DNA of 64,000 nt from a bacterium (GTDB lineage: Bacteria > Electryoneota > RPQS01): positions 5,394 to 69,393 of the forward strand of contig JADKHW010000020.1 in NCBI GenBank assembly GCA_016721565.1. Direction: 5' to 3'. The translations under genes and the position numbers were made by a program. The notes below the pieces were generated by a model. That model had not been told where the DNA came from. It saw nothing but the letters and a program-made list of their open reading frames with translations, and ran no database searches. Every line of letters starts with the position of its first letter. Position 1 is the stretch's first letter. This document shows, in pieces, positions 39,448-48,446 of the stretch.

Positions 39448-40290
39448 TTGAGTCAACTTGTTTCGACGGAGTGGTTAGCTGAGCATTTGCACGATCCAGA
39501 TTTGGTAATTGCCGACGTGCGCTGGGTGCATCAGGACTCAAAAGCGGCCTATGCAGATTTCTTGAGTGGGCATATTCCGGGTGCGGTGTTTATTGATGTC
39601 GATGCGGATTTGTCTGAGGTCGGTGACTATTCGAAAGGACGCCACCCCCTCCCTGCTCCGGCAGACTTGGTTTCACGACTTGCAAACAAGGGAATCGGCA
39701 AGGGTGTGCGTGTCGTCGCAACTGAGGAAGAGAGTTTCAAACTTGCGGCGAGGTTGTGGTGGCTGCTGAAGTGGATTGGTGTTGATGACGTCATGGTGCT
39801 CGACGGTGGGTTGACAAAGTGGAAGGCCGAAGAGCGCGAAATAGAAATGCTCCAAACCAAACGCGCACCGGTCGAGCCGTATGAGATTCAGTTGCGCGAA
39901 GACATGATGATTGACGCGGAAGAGGTTGCTCTGCGAATTGCAGATGGCGGACTTGTGTATGATGCCCGCGCGCCGGAGCGTTTTCGCGGTGAAGTGGAAG
40001 CGCTCGATAAACGCGCAGGACACATTAATGGCGCACAGAACATTCCTCTTGCAACACTGCTAACAGGAGATCCGGCACAGCTCATGAACACGCAGGAATT
40101 GCAAAAGATGTTTCAAGGTTACGGAGTTGGTGACAATAAACCCGTCGTCGCTTATTGCGGTTCGGGGGTGACGGCTTGTCAATTGTTGTGGGCGTTGGAC
40201 TATGCGGGAATTCAGAATTTACAATTGTATCCGGGTTCATGGAGCGAGTGGATTGAACTCCATCCAAAGGCCGGAGTGAAGTTAACATAG
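39448..40290 (+). CDS. thiosulfate/3-mercaptopyruvate sulfurtransferase
   Basis: Two-domain rhodanese, 280 residues, moving sulfane sulfur from thiosulfate or mercaptopyruvate to a thiol or cyanide acceptor. The N-terminal domain (1-125) lacks a catalytic cysteine (EEESFKLAARLWW at the equivalent place). The C-terminal domain has the active loop CGSGVTA with cysteine near residue 237. No signal peptide, so cytoplasmic. TTG at 39448 is used because it gives the usual SQLVSTEWLAEHL start; the ribosome-binding site is weak. The CGSGVT loop is typical of SseA-like proteins. It sits within a run of secreted peptidase genes. Confidence 0.88.
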   Translation: MSQLVSTEWLAEHLHDPDLVIADVRWVHQDSKAAYADFLSGHIPGAVFIDVDADLSEVGDYSKGRHPLPAPADLVSRLANKGIGKGVRVVATEEESFKLAARLWWLLKWIGVDDVMVLDGGLTKWKAEEREIEMLQTKRAPVEPYEIQLREDMMIDAEEVALRIADGGLVYDARAPERFRGEVEALDKRAGHINGAQNIPLATLLTGDPAQLMNTQELQKMFQGYGVGDNKPVVAYCGSGVTACQLLWALDYAGIQNLQLYPGSWSEWIELHPKAGVKLT

Positions 40291-40301
40291 AATTGGATCG
40301 A

Positions 40302-42836
40302 ATGATGAAGCGCTGGAATTTAGTTATAAGTTTATTGACGGCAAGTGTATTTCTATTTGCCATGAGCGCGTCCGCGCGGCCACCGAAGAAGAATATGAAC
40401 AATTCGCGGCTGGCTGAAATCGAAATTAAATCTCCGCTGGATGCAAAGACAATTGAAGATGCCGGCGGTATTTTTGATCACTATCGCGGACCAAAGGCGC
40501 ATGTTTACCTTTTGCAGGAAGATTTTGAGCAATTGCGCGCACGCGGGTTCAGCATGCAGTGGCTGCCTGAAGAGCGTGTTGAACAGGGAAGATTAGATAC
40601 TTATCACGAGAATGCGGAAATCGAGACGCAGTTTATCGCGTGGGCAGCGGCTTATCCGACATTGTTTTCGTATCAAAGCATCGGCAATTCTGTACAGGGT
40701 AGGCCAATGTGGGTGGGCATGGTGTCAGATAATGTTGGTTTAGATGAACCAGAAATTGAAGTCAAGTATATCGGCGCGATGCATGGTGACGAGTTGACCG
40801 GGCTTGAGAATTGCATGAAGCTTATTGATACTCTCTTGACGGGTTACGGCATCAATGCGGAATTGACCGAAATGGCCGATGATTACGAGATTTACATTCT
40901 GCCGTTGATGAACCCCGACGGCCGCAATGTGGGAACATTGGGACAAAGATTCAATGCAAATGGCCAAGATTTGAATCGCGATTTTCCTGATCGGTGTTGG
41001 GATTCGACCAATACGGCAGCCGGTCGTGAGATTGAAACGGCACACGTAATGGATTTCACAGCCTCGCGGAATTTTGTCATCTCCGCGAATTTCCACGGCG
41101 GCGAAGTCGTAGCCAACTATCCTTGGGACAGCAACTACAACGGATCGAGCGTGTTTTCGCCGAGTCCGGAAAACGCGTTGTTCTATCAGTTGGCACTGTC
41201 TTACGCGCAAGAGAATCCGACGATGTACAACCACAGCAATTTCCCGCCGGACGGCACGACGAATGGTGCGGAGTGGTATCATGTGTCGGGCGGCATGCAG
41301 GATTGGAACTACGTGTGGATGGGTGACAAGGAAGTCACGATGGAAATCTCGTACACGAAATCGGGGCCTGAAGCCGCACTTGACAGTTTGTGGCGCGAGA
41401 ATCGTCAGTCGATGATCAGCTATTTGCAGATGGCGCGCGAAGGTGTTCGTGGAGTCGTGACGGATGCAGAAACTGGAAACCCGGTGCGCGCCAATGTGAT
41501 GCTCGCAAATATTCCCTACGTCACGCATAGCAGCACGCTTCATGGCGAATATTATCGCATGCTGCTTGCCGGAACTTACAGTTTGACATTTTCTGCGCCG
41601 GGCTATGTTAGTCAAGTTGTGAATAATGTCAACGTGGTTGGGGGAACGCCAACGATTCTTGATATTCAATTGAATCCCGCGCCGCGTGCGGAAATTGCCG
41701 TAGTGCCGAATACGATTTCAGAAGCCGTGCCGGTGTGTGACACGTATGACGTGAACATCGCGATACAGAATACCGGTGATGCGGCGCTGACGTGGAGCGC
41801 ATCTGAATTGAGTTTCGGCGCAACGAATTACGGTGCCGGAGTTGGCGGAGGCCGATGGATTGACAGCCGAGTTGCTGCGGGCGGCCCCATTTACAATTGG
41901 GTTGACATTAGTACAATCGGCACGCAGATCGCATTTTCGAGCGATGATCAAAACCTGGGGCCGTTTGCACTTGGGTTCAGCTTCCCGTTCTATGGGACCA
42001 ATTTCACACAGATTCGAGTGGCAGCGAACGGATGGCTGTCGTTTACCTCGAGTGCCACCGGAGCAACTTCATACACGAATCTTACTTTGCCTGCGACCGC
42101 CGCACCTGAGAACATTCTCGCGTGCTGGTGGGACGATTTGAGTCCGCAGCGCACAGGAACGAATATCCGCCGCTGGACGAACAACGTAGATAGTTTTGTG
42201 GTCTCGTATCAAAATGTGCAAAGTTTTGCCAATAGCGGATTGTACAATTTTGAAGTGATTCTGAAATCCGACGGATCGATTACTTACCAATATGCCAGCA
42301 TGGGCACCAATCGCTTGGAATCGGCGACGATCGGGATGCAGAACAGCGACAAGATGAAGGGTGTAAACGTCGTTTACAATGCGGCATACATTGTAAACAA
42401 TCTTGCCATCAAGTTCTGTCCGGCGCCAGCGGTACAAACAGTTCCGCCATCGGGGAATGTGGCCATTGGTTCACAACAGAATGTGATTTTAAGATTGTCC
42501 TCTTGCTGTTTGCCGGACGGCCCGTCGTCGACTATGCTCAGGCTGACCTCGAATGATCCTGTCACGCCGGTTCTTGATGTCCCTGTTACGATTGATGCTG
42601 GTGGCAATCTTCCTCCCACGGCGGTTAGTGACTTGACGATTACTATTGAGAGCGGCAATGTCCATTTGAATTGGTCTGTAGCCGAGAATGCAGATTTCTA
42701 TTCCGTTTGGAGCAGCACGAGCTGGCCGCCGACGATTGGTAATGCGACTCAGATTGGAACGACTCCGTCCACGGAATTTGTTACTCCGGTTTCGGAGAAT
42801 TTGCTGGAATATTACTTTGTGGTTTCCGAACAATAG
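40302..42836 (+). CDS. secreted M14 zinc carboxypeptidase
   Basis: Exported metallocarboxypeptidase of the carboxypeptidase D/T type, removing C-terminal residues from peptides. Signal peptide VISLLTASVFLFAMSASA. Zinc ligands are in GAMHGDELTG (His and Glu near residue 160) and NFHGGE (near 263), substrate contacts in NPDGRN and NRDF, and the catalytic glutamate near 347 (VTMEIS). A transthyretin-like regulatory domain follows (GVVTDAETGNPVRANV), then a beta module (about 530-710, YNWVDISTIGT, GPFALGFSFPFYG) also found twice in the surface protein at 31019-35920, an Ig-like region and a fibronectin-like end. The start is ATG 40302 or 40305; TTG 40293 is less likely. Confidence 0.9.
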   Translation: MMKRWNLVISLLTASVFLFAMSASARPPKKNMNNSRLAEIEIKSPLDAKTIEDAGGIFDHYRGPKAHVYLLQEDFEQLRARGFSMQWLPEERVEQGRLDTYHENAEIETQFIAWAAAYPTLFSYQSIGNSVQGRPMWVGMVSDNVGLDEPEIEVKYIGAMHGDELTGLENCMKLIDTLLTGYGINAELTEMADDYEIYILPLMNPDGRNVGTLGQRFNANGQDLNRDFPDRCWDSTNTAAGREIETAHVMDFTASRNFVISANFHGGEVVANYPWDSNYNGSSVFSPSPENALFYQLALSYAQENPTMYNHSNFPPDGTTNGAEWYHVSGGMQDWNYVWMGDKEVTMEISYTKSGPEAALDSLWRENRQSMISYLQMAREGVRGVVTDAETGNPVRANVMLANIPYVTHSSTLHGEYYRMLLAGTYSLTFSAPGYVSQVVNNVNVVGGTPTILDIQLNPAPRAEIAVVPNTISEAVPVCDTYDVNIAIQNTGDAALTWSASELSFGATNYGAGVGGGRWIDSRVAAGGPIYNWVDISTIGTQIAFSSDDQNLGPFALGFSFPFYGTNFTQIRVAANGWLSFTSSATGATSYTNLTLPATAAPENILACWWDDLSPQRTGTNIRRWTNNVDSFVVSYQNVQSFANSGLYNFEVILKSDGSITYQYASMGTNRLESATIGMQNSDKMKGVNVVYNAAYIVNNLAIKFCPAPAVQTVPPSGNVAIGSQQNVILRLSSCCLPDGPSSTMLRLTSNDPVTPVLDVPVTIDAGGNLPPTAVSDLTITIESGNVHLNWSVAENADFYSVWSSTSWPPTIGNATQIGTTPSTEFVTPVSENLLEYYFVVSEQ

Positions 42837-42863
42837 CTGGTTTCCCAACATACGGGGATTGAT

Positions 42864-45608
42864 ATGAAACATGTGATTTTTGCAGCACTCGTATTAGGTA
42901 TTTTTGTTGGAATAGTTTCAGCGGCGGTGATTTCGCCGAACTTTGATGCGGAACTCAGTCGGGTCGCAAAGGATGAGTTTGTTTCGGGAATCATCATTCT
43001 CGAAAGTCCGATTGACGTGCGGGAGTTGGATTTGTCGTTGCATGAGCGCGGCGCGAAACGAGCCGAGCGGTACAACGAGATTTACAATGCCCTGCGAGTT
43101 AACGCACGGATGACACAGCCGAAATTCCAAGGCGAGCTTGAGGCGGGAAAAGAACTTGGTTTGGTGGAAGGATACACGGCTTACTGGATTGAAAACCTGT
43201 TTATTGTGAGCGCCAAAGCGGAGTTTTTTAACGCGCTGAGAAATCGCAGTGACATCATGGGACTGTCGGAGAACTTTGAAGCCGTTGCAATCGAGCCGAT
43301 TCGCAGTGAAGATAGCGTGAGTGACGACGAGATATTTCGCAGACCTCGCAATCCTCTCGATGATGAATTTACGACGCCCGGTCAAGATGCCATTGGCGCG
43401 ACACGGGTGAATCGTGAATTGGGAATAACCGGGCATGGCGTGCTGGTAGCAAATCTTGACACGGGCGTTGACGGCACTCATCCGGCTCTGGCGTCGCGCT
43501 GGAGAGGATTGAGCGCGACTGCTTCGGCGGCTTGGCATGATTTGCTCAATCAGGTTCCGACAACCTTTCCGACCGATGGCAACTCGCATGGCACCCACGT
43601 CATGGGTACGATTTGCGGTCGCGAAATTAGCGGCACAGATACGACAACCGTCGGTGGCGCGCCGGACGCGGAGTGGATTGCCTGCAACGCAATCAACCAA
43701 GGCGTCGGCAATGCATTTGACAACGACGTGATTAACGCCTACCAGTGGTTTGCCAATCCGGACGGAGACTCGACGACGCTGGATGACGTGCCGGATGTTG
43801 TGCAAAATAGTTGGGGTGTGAATGGCGGACTTGGTTATGTTGAGTGCTGGGATTTATGGAATGCGACTATCGTGAATCTTGAAGCTCTTGGCTGTGTTGT
43901 GACATTCAGCGCCGGCAATGAGGGTCCAAATGCACAGACGATGCGCAGTCCGGCGATTCATGCGTTGAGCGAAGTGCAGATGTTCTCCGTTGGTGCAGCT
44001 CAAGTTTTAGACGGCGATACTCCACCCTTTGATATCGCGAGTTTCTCAAGTCGCGGCCCAAGCCCTTGTCAAGGGACTGCAATCAAGCCGGAAATCACGG
44101 CACCGGGAGTCAGTGTATTTTCGAGCGTGCCTGGCGGCGGCTACAGTGATGGATTCAGCGGAACCTCGATGGCAGGGCCTCATATCGCGGGCGTTGTGGC
44201 CTTAATGCGTGAGGCATGTCCGCAGTGTGACGCAATCACGATCAAAGAAGCGTTGCTTAGCACTGCAATTGATGAAGGCTATGGAAATGTCGGCAACGAC
44301 AATACATTTGGCTTTGGATTTGTCGATGCTTTTGCGGCTGTGCAGGCTGTGTTTAATCTTGGATTCGTACAGGGTGTTGTTACATCTGCAGGACAACCCA
44401 TCGATAGCGTGACGGTGTCCGCAGAGGGCAGCACCCGCGTGGAAATGACAGATGCAACTGGAGCCTATCGCTTTCCGCTCAGTGCCGGAACGTACACGAT
44501 TCGTTTCACGAAGTTCGGATATCACCCCGTTACCGTTGCCGGTGTTGTTGTTGTAGAAAATGACACTACATTTCAAGATGTGTCCATGACCTTGTCACCT
44601 ATGGCTACTGTCTCAGGGCATGTTTTCGACGCAGACAACAATCCTCTCGCGGGAGCAACGGTCAAAGCGCTAGCAGTCCCGGTTGCTCCTGTCGCAACAG
44701 ACATAGACGGTTCCTACTCTCTCCCCCTGCCAACCGAACTCACATACACATTGCGCGCTTACGGCACTCGTGGGGCGGCACAATCAACTTTCGTATTGAA
44801 CGCAGACACCACGATTGATTTCTACATGCCGAGCGAATTGTTCTGTTATGACTTCGAATCAGGAAATCAAGGCTGGACCATTGGAGCGGTAGGGGACAAC
44901 GCAACGCTTGGCATTTGGAATCGAATGGATCCTGATCGTACCATAAACTTGGACAGCATTGTCTGTCAGCCGGACACGGATCACACGGCAAATGGAGTCA
45001 ATTGTTTTGTGACCGACGGTCGCGCAGGCAATGGTGTCGGAGCGAACGACGTTGATGGCGGTCGCACGACTCTACTTTCACCGATTTGGGATCTCAGCGC
45101 CGAGAGCAATGCCGTGATTGAGCTATATACGTGGTTCACAAATGACAACGGCAACAATCCGGGGCAAGACTACTTTGATGTTGATGTTTCGAGTGACAGC
45201 GGCGCAACGTGGCTGCCGATGTTGCACGAGAACGTTGATTGGGAAGAGTGGCGGCGAGAGACATTCGTGCTGGAAGATTATATTCCGCTAACCAACGCGG
45301 TCCGCGTTCGCGTAGCTGCGGACGATCAGCCGCTTGGGTCACTCGTAGAAGCGCTTGTGGACGATGTTTGTATCTTGACCTCGGGCATACTGCCGCCGGA
45401 GAATTTGACGGTGCTGGTAGTTAGTAACGGGATGCAGTTATCATGGCTTCCTGTCATGGGCGCGTCAAGCTACACGATATGGCGCGGAACGCAATTCCCG
45501 CCGACACTTGAGAATTCAGCAATTTTAACAACGGTGACGAGCACGTCATATATTGACTTGACGACGCTTGACACATTAGGATTCTACATTGTGACCGCGA
45601 ATCGATAA
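42864..45608 (+). CDS. secreted subtilisin-like S8 serine protease
   Basis: A 914-residue exported endopeptidase. Signal peptide HVIFAALVLGIFVGIVSA, a propeptide, and an S8 domain with aspartate (VANLDTGVDG), histidine (SHGTHVMG), asparagine (SAGNEG) and serine (SGTSMAGPH). Two regulatory-like beta-sandwiches (VVTSAGQPIDSVTV and GHVFDADNNPLAGATV), a jelly-roll domain with FESGNQGWTI, and a fibronectin end follow. It is colinear with and very similar to the protease at 18981-21553 through the catalytic domain; the tails differ. The frame is intact. It lies 27 bases after the carboxypeptidase gene, in one probable operon. Confidence 0.92.
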   Translation: MKHVIFAALVLGIFVGIVSAAVISPNFDAELSRVAKDEFVSGIIILESPIDVRELDLSLHERGAKRAERYNEIYNALRVNARMTQPKFQGELEAGKELGLVEGYTAYWIENLFIVSAKAEFFNALRNRSDIMGLSENFEAVAIEPIRSEDSVSDDEIFRRPRNPLDDEFTTPGQDAIGATRVNRELGITGHGVLVANLDTGVDGTHPALASRWRGLSATASAAWHDLLNQVPTTFPTDGNSHGTHVMGTICGREISGTDTTTVGGAPDAEWIACNAINQGVGNAFDNDVINAYQWFANPDGDSTTLDDVPDVVQNSWGVNGGLGYVECWDLWNATIVNLEALGCVVTFSAGNEGPNAQTMRSPAIHALSEVQMFSVGAAQVLDGDTPPFDIASFSSRGPSPCQGTAIKPEITAPGVSVFSSVPGGGYSDGFSGTSMAGPHIAGVVALMREACPQCDAITIKEALLSTAIDEGYGNVGNDNTFGFGFVDAFAAVQAVFNLGFVQGVVTSAGQPIDSVTVSAEGSTRVEMTDATGAYRFPLSAGTYTIRFTKFGYHPVTVAGVVVVENDTTFQDVSMTLSPMATVSGHVFDADNNPLAGATVKALAVPVAPVATDIDGSYSLPLPTELTYTLRAYGTRGAAQSTFVLNADTTIDFYMPSELFCYDFESGNQGWTIGAVGDNATLGIWNRMDPDRTINLDSIVCQPDTDHTANGVNCFVTDGRAGNGVGANDVDGGRTTLLSPIWDLSAESNAVIELYTWFTNDNGNNPGQDYFDVDVSSDSGATWLPMLHENVDWEEWRRETFVLEDYIPLTNAVRVRVAADDQPLGSLVEALVDDVCILTSGILPPENLTVLVVSNGMQLSWLPVMGASSYTIWRGTQFPPTLENSAILTTVTSTSYIDLTTLDTLGFYIVTANR

Positions 45609-45638
45609 GCGGTCAATATTTCAGGAGACAATTTCGGG

Positions 45639-47390
45639 ATGATTACGATTGAAAATCGCGTGGCGGAGCTGAAGCGTCCGTCAACGGAATTCCCACGCAA
45701 TTTTTTGGCATCGGGGTTGACGCTGTCTAATTGGGACGACGTCGCACCGTATTATCAGGATTTGGAAGAGCGACAGGTAGAGAGTGCGGCGCAGCTTGAG
45801 AATTGGATTGCCGATTCAAGTGAGTTGTCCGCATTTTTGGCCGAGGAATCCTCCCGCAGGTATATTGCGATGACGTGCTCGACAGATAACGAACAGGCTG
45901 AAAAGGCCTACATGGTGTTCGTTGAAGAGATTGCACCGCGCATGAAGGAGGCTCAAGATCGCTTGAACCGCAAACTCGTCGCAAATTCTTGGGCCTCAAC
46001 ACTAGGGCCACGTTACGAAGTTTTCATGCGGTCGTGCTTGAACTCGGTAGATTTATTTCGCGAAGAAAATGTCGCGATTGAAACTGAGCTTGAGCGGCTG
46101 TCGCAGCAATACCAAAAATTGTTCGGTGCGATGACGGTGCAATGGCAGGGAGCCGAGATTACGATTCCGCGCGCGTTGGCAAAGCTTGAAGAGACGGATC
46201 GCTCGGTGCGTCAAGCCGCTTACAAGCTTGTGGCAGAGCGCCGTCTGAAAGATCGCGATGAACTTGAAGACATTTTTGATCAGATGCTCGTAAGGCGCCA
46301 TCAGATTGCGCTGAATGCGGGGTTTGAGAACTACCGCGATTTCAAGTTTAGGGAGTACGAGCGATTTGATTATACTCCTTCAGAGTGCGAAGCCTACCAT
46401 AAGGCAGTCGCTGATCTCGTCGTGCCTGTGCTTCGCGAAGCATCGCGCGCGCGCAAGGAAGCGCTGGGGGTAGAGCAGCTTCGCCCGTGGGATTTGGAGT
46501 GCGATCCGCATGGCCGGGAGCCGTTGCATCCGTTCGGAACGGCAGACGAGTTGATTCGTGCCTGCTCACAAGTCTTTCATCGTGTCGATCGGGAATTGGG
46601 CGAGCAGTTTGACAAGATGAACGAACTCGGCTTGCTCGATTTGTCGAGCCGCAAAGGCAAAGCGCCGGGCGGCTACCAGAGCGATTTGGCCGAAGTGCGT
46701 TTGCCATTTATTTTTATGAATGCCGTCGGAACAAACGACGACGTGTTCACACTCTTGCATGAAGGCGGACACGCTTTTCACGCGTTTGCGGTGAGGGATG
46801 AAGAATTGTATGCTTATCGACATGCACCGATGGAGTTTTCCGAAGTGGCCTCGATGAGCATGGAACTTCTGGCGATGCCCGAATTAAACGAGTTTTACAG
46901 CCAAGCAGATCAGGCTCGCACGATTCGCACAGAGATGGAAGGCAAGCTTGCTCTGTTGTGCTGGATTGCGACGATTGACGCGTTCCAGCATTGGATCTAT
47001 ACTCATCCTGGGCACACACGCGAACAACGTCGAGATTATTGGCGGAGTTTGGTCGAGAAGTTCGGAGCTGGAGCTGATCACACTGGATTTGAAGAGGCGC
47101 GGGATTACAGATGGCACGCACAGCTGCATCTGTTTGAAGTGCCGTTTTACTATATCGAGTACGGCATTGCACAGCTTGGTGCATTTCAGATTTGGAGCCG
47201 CTCACGCAAGGACTCAGCCGAGGCGCTGCGCGGGTACAAGCATGGTTTGTCGCTCGGCGGATCTCGTCCATTGCCGAAATTGTTCTCTGCGGCGGGAATC
47301 AAATTTGATTTCACGGCTGAAATGATTGCACCGCTGATGCAGGAAGTTCGTGAGGAGATGGCGAGGCAAGCGAAACTCGAAACTCGGTAA
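45639..47390 (+). CDS. M3 family oligoendopeptidase (PepF-like)
   Basis: Cytoplasmic zinc oligopeptidase of 583 residues that cuts short peptides, likely finishing the digestion of imported fragments. The zinc motif HEGGHAFH is near residue 373, with downstream glutamate in EFSEVASMSMELL. There is no signal peptide. AGGAGA lies about ten bases before ATG 45639. It closes a plus-strand run with the S8 and M14 genes and is followed by a clear terminator. Confidence 0.93.
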   Translation: MITIENRVAELKRPSTEFPRNFLASGLTLSNWDDVAPYYQDLEERQVESAAQLENWIADSSELSAFLAEESSRRYIAMTCSTDNEQAEKAYMVFVEEIAPRMKEAQDRLNRKLVANSWASTLGPRYEVFMRSCLNSVDLFREENVAIETELERLSQQYQKLFGAMTVQWQGAEITIPRALAKLEETDRSVRQAAYKLVAERRLKDRDELEDIFDQMLVRRHQIALNAGFENYRDFKFREYERFDYTPSECEAYHKAVADLVVPVLREASRARKEALGVEQLRPWDLECDPHGREPLHPFGTADELIRACSQVFHRVDRELGEQFDKMNELGLLDLSSRKGKAPGGYQSDLAEVRLPFIFMNAVGTNDDVFTLLHEGGHAFHAFAVRDEELYAYRHAPMEFSEVASMSMELLAMPELNEFYSQADQARTIRTEMEGKLALLCWIATIDAFQHWIYTHPGHTREQRRDYWRSLVEKFGAGADHTGFEEARDYRWHAQLHLFEVPFYYIEYGIAQLGAFQIWSRSRKDSAEALRGYKHGLSLGGSRPLPKLFSAAGIKFDFTAEMIAPLMQEVREEMARQAKLETR

Positions 47391-47407
47391 GCAACCTCTA
47401 TTGATAA

Positions 47408-47444
47408 AATGAAAATAGCCCACGTTGAGTGGGCTATTTTCATT
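47408..47444. terminator. bidirectional intrinsic terminator
   Basis: A perfect 16-bp stem, AATGAAAATAGCCCAC with GTGGGCTATTTTCATT, around GTTGA, sits between the convergent M3 peptidase and epimerase-like genes. Confidence 0.87.
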
Positions 47445-47462
47445 GAGGATAGTGTGAGGAAG

Positions 47463-48437
47463 CTAAGCTGCTTTCATGCCGCTCCACCACGCCGCATAGC
47501 CGCGCAAGCCCTCAATCAGCGGGACTTGGGGTCTGAAGCCTAATGACGTGATCCTATTCGCATCGAAGTGTTGGTGAGTAGCTTCGATGAAAGTCGGCGA
47601 AGCGCAACTGCCCATATTCGGCAGTTCGAGAATTGAGCACAGATGAGTGTTTAGTTCACCCATCGTCATGCTGTGGCCAGATGCGATATTGTATATGGCC
47701 TCGGTTGGATTGCTCAAAACTAATTTCACCGCTTGCAAAACGTCGGCGGCATGAATGATGTCGCGGGTCGCATTGGGTTCAAAGTGGTATTTGATGTTTG
47801 TGCCTTGCGGGCCGAGCAAATTGAACAACAGGTCGTGCACGGGGTTGGTCCCTACTGCAGGACCATAGGTTGACGCGATGCGCAGGATAGTTGCTTTCAG
47901 ATCATAGCAGCGTTCAAAATCTTGCAGGATTTCTTCAGCCATCGCGAAGTAGCGGCCATTCATGGAGACAGGATCAAGTGCGGCGGATTCATTCATTGCA
48001 ACAGCGCATTCACCATAGACATCTGTTGAGGACATCAACACGACCCGAGTGCTGGCAGAATTGCGACGGACAACATCACAGAGCACAGCGGTCTTTTCAA
48101 CAATGCGATTAAAAGCTGCCAGCGGAGCTTGCGCAGACGAATCGCGCGAAGATTCCGTCGATGCATGCAGAATAATGTCCGGAGCAAGGGTACCAATCAT
48201 CTCTGCAAAACGTGGATCGGCGAAACTGTGCTGGACAGCCGGAAAGTTTGATTTCAGAGCAAGGTACGTATCCAGAGAAACGGCTTGCACGGAAACTTGC
48301 GCACCCGCATCGAGCAGACCGTAGGCCAGAAAGCGAGCCAGCGAGTTCTCTGCTCCGGTGATGAGTATTTTACTGTTAAGGCTATTGCTTGCAGATACAG
48401 TGTTCGCAACGGGCTTGTTTGACTTAAAGGAGATCAT
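47463..48437 (-). CDS. NAD-dependent epimerase/dehydratase-like protein (extended SDR), atypical active site
   Basis: A 324-residue extended short-chain dehydrogenase fold, normally acting on nucleotide sugars. The serine-containing VVLMSSTDVYGE and the RIASTYGP region are typical. However, the nucleotide-binding loop reads LITGAENSLARF, lacking the second and third glycines of TGxxGxxG. The active-site YxxxK also appears as RYFAMAEE, with no lysine. It could be a non-catalytic family member or a regulator. It starts nine bases after the cytidylyltransferase-like gene, so the pair likely serves surface-sugar synthesis. The N-terminal 20 residues are low-complexity and the start is uncertain. 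Confidence 0.75.
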   Translation of the reverse strand: MISFKSNKPVANTVSASNSLNSKILITGAENSLARFLAYGLLDAGAQVSVQAVSLDTYLALKSNFPAVQHSFADPRFAEMIGTLAPDIILHASTESSRDSSAQAPLAAFNRIVEKTAVLCDVVRRNSASTRVVLMSSTDVYGECAVAMNESAALDPVSMNGRYFAMAEEILQDFERCYDLKATILRIASTYGPAVGTNPVHDLLFNLLGPQGTNIKYHFEPNATRDIIHAADVLQAVKLVLSNPTEAIYNIASGHSMTMGELNTHLCSILELPNMGSCASPTFIEATHQHFDANRITSLGFRPQVPLIEGLRGYAAWWSGMKAA

Positions 48438-48446
48438 TGCTCTTCC

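Noticed and set aside
40740..41669. Long open frame (309 codons) antisense to the M14 carboxypeptidase
   Set aside because: The sense strand encodes a complete carboxypeptidase with zinc and catalytic motifs; the antisense product is arginine- and histidine-rich with no family pattern.
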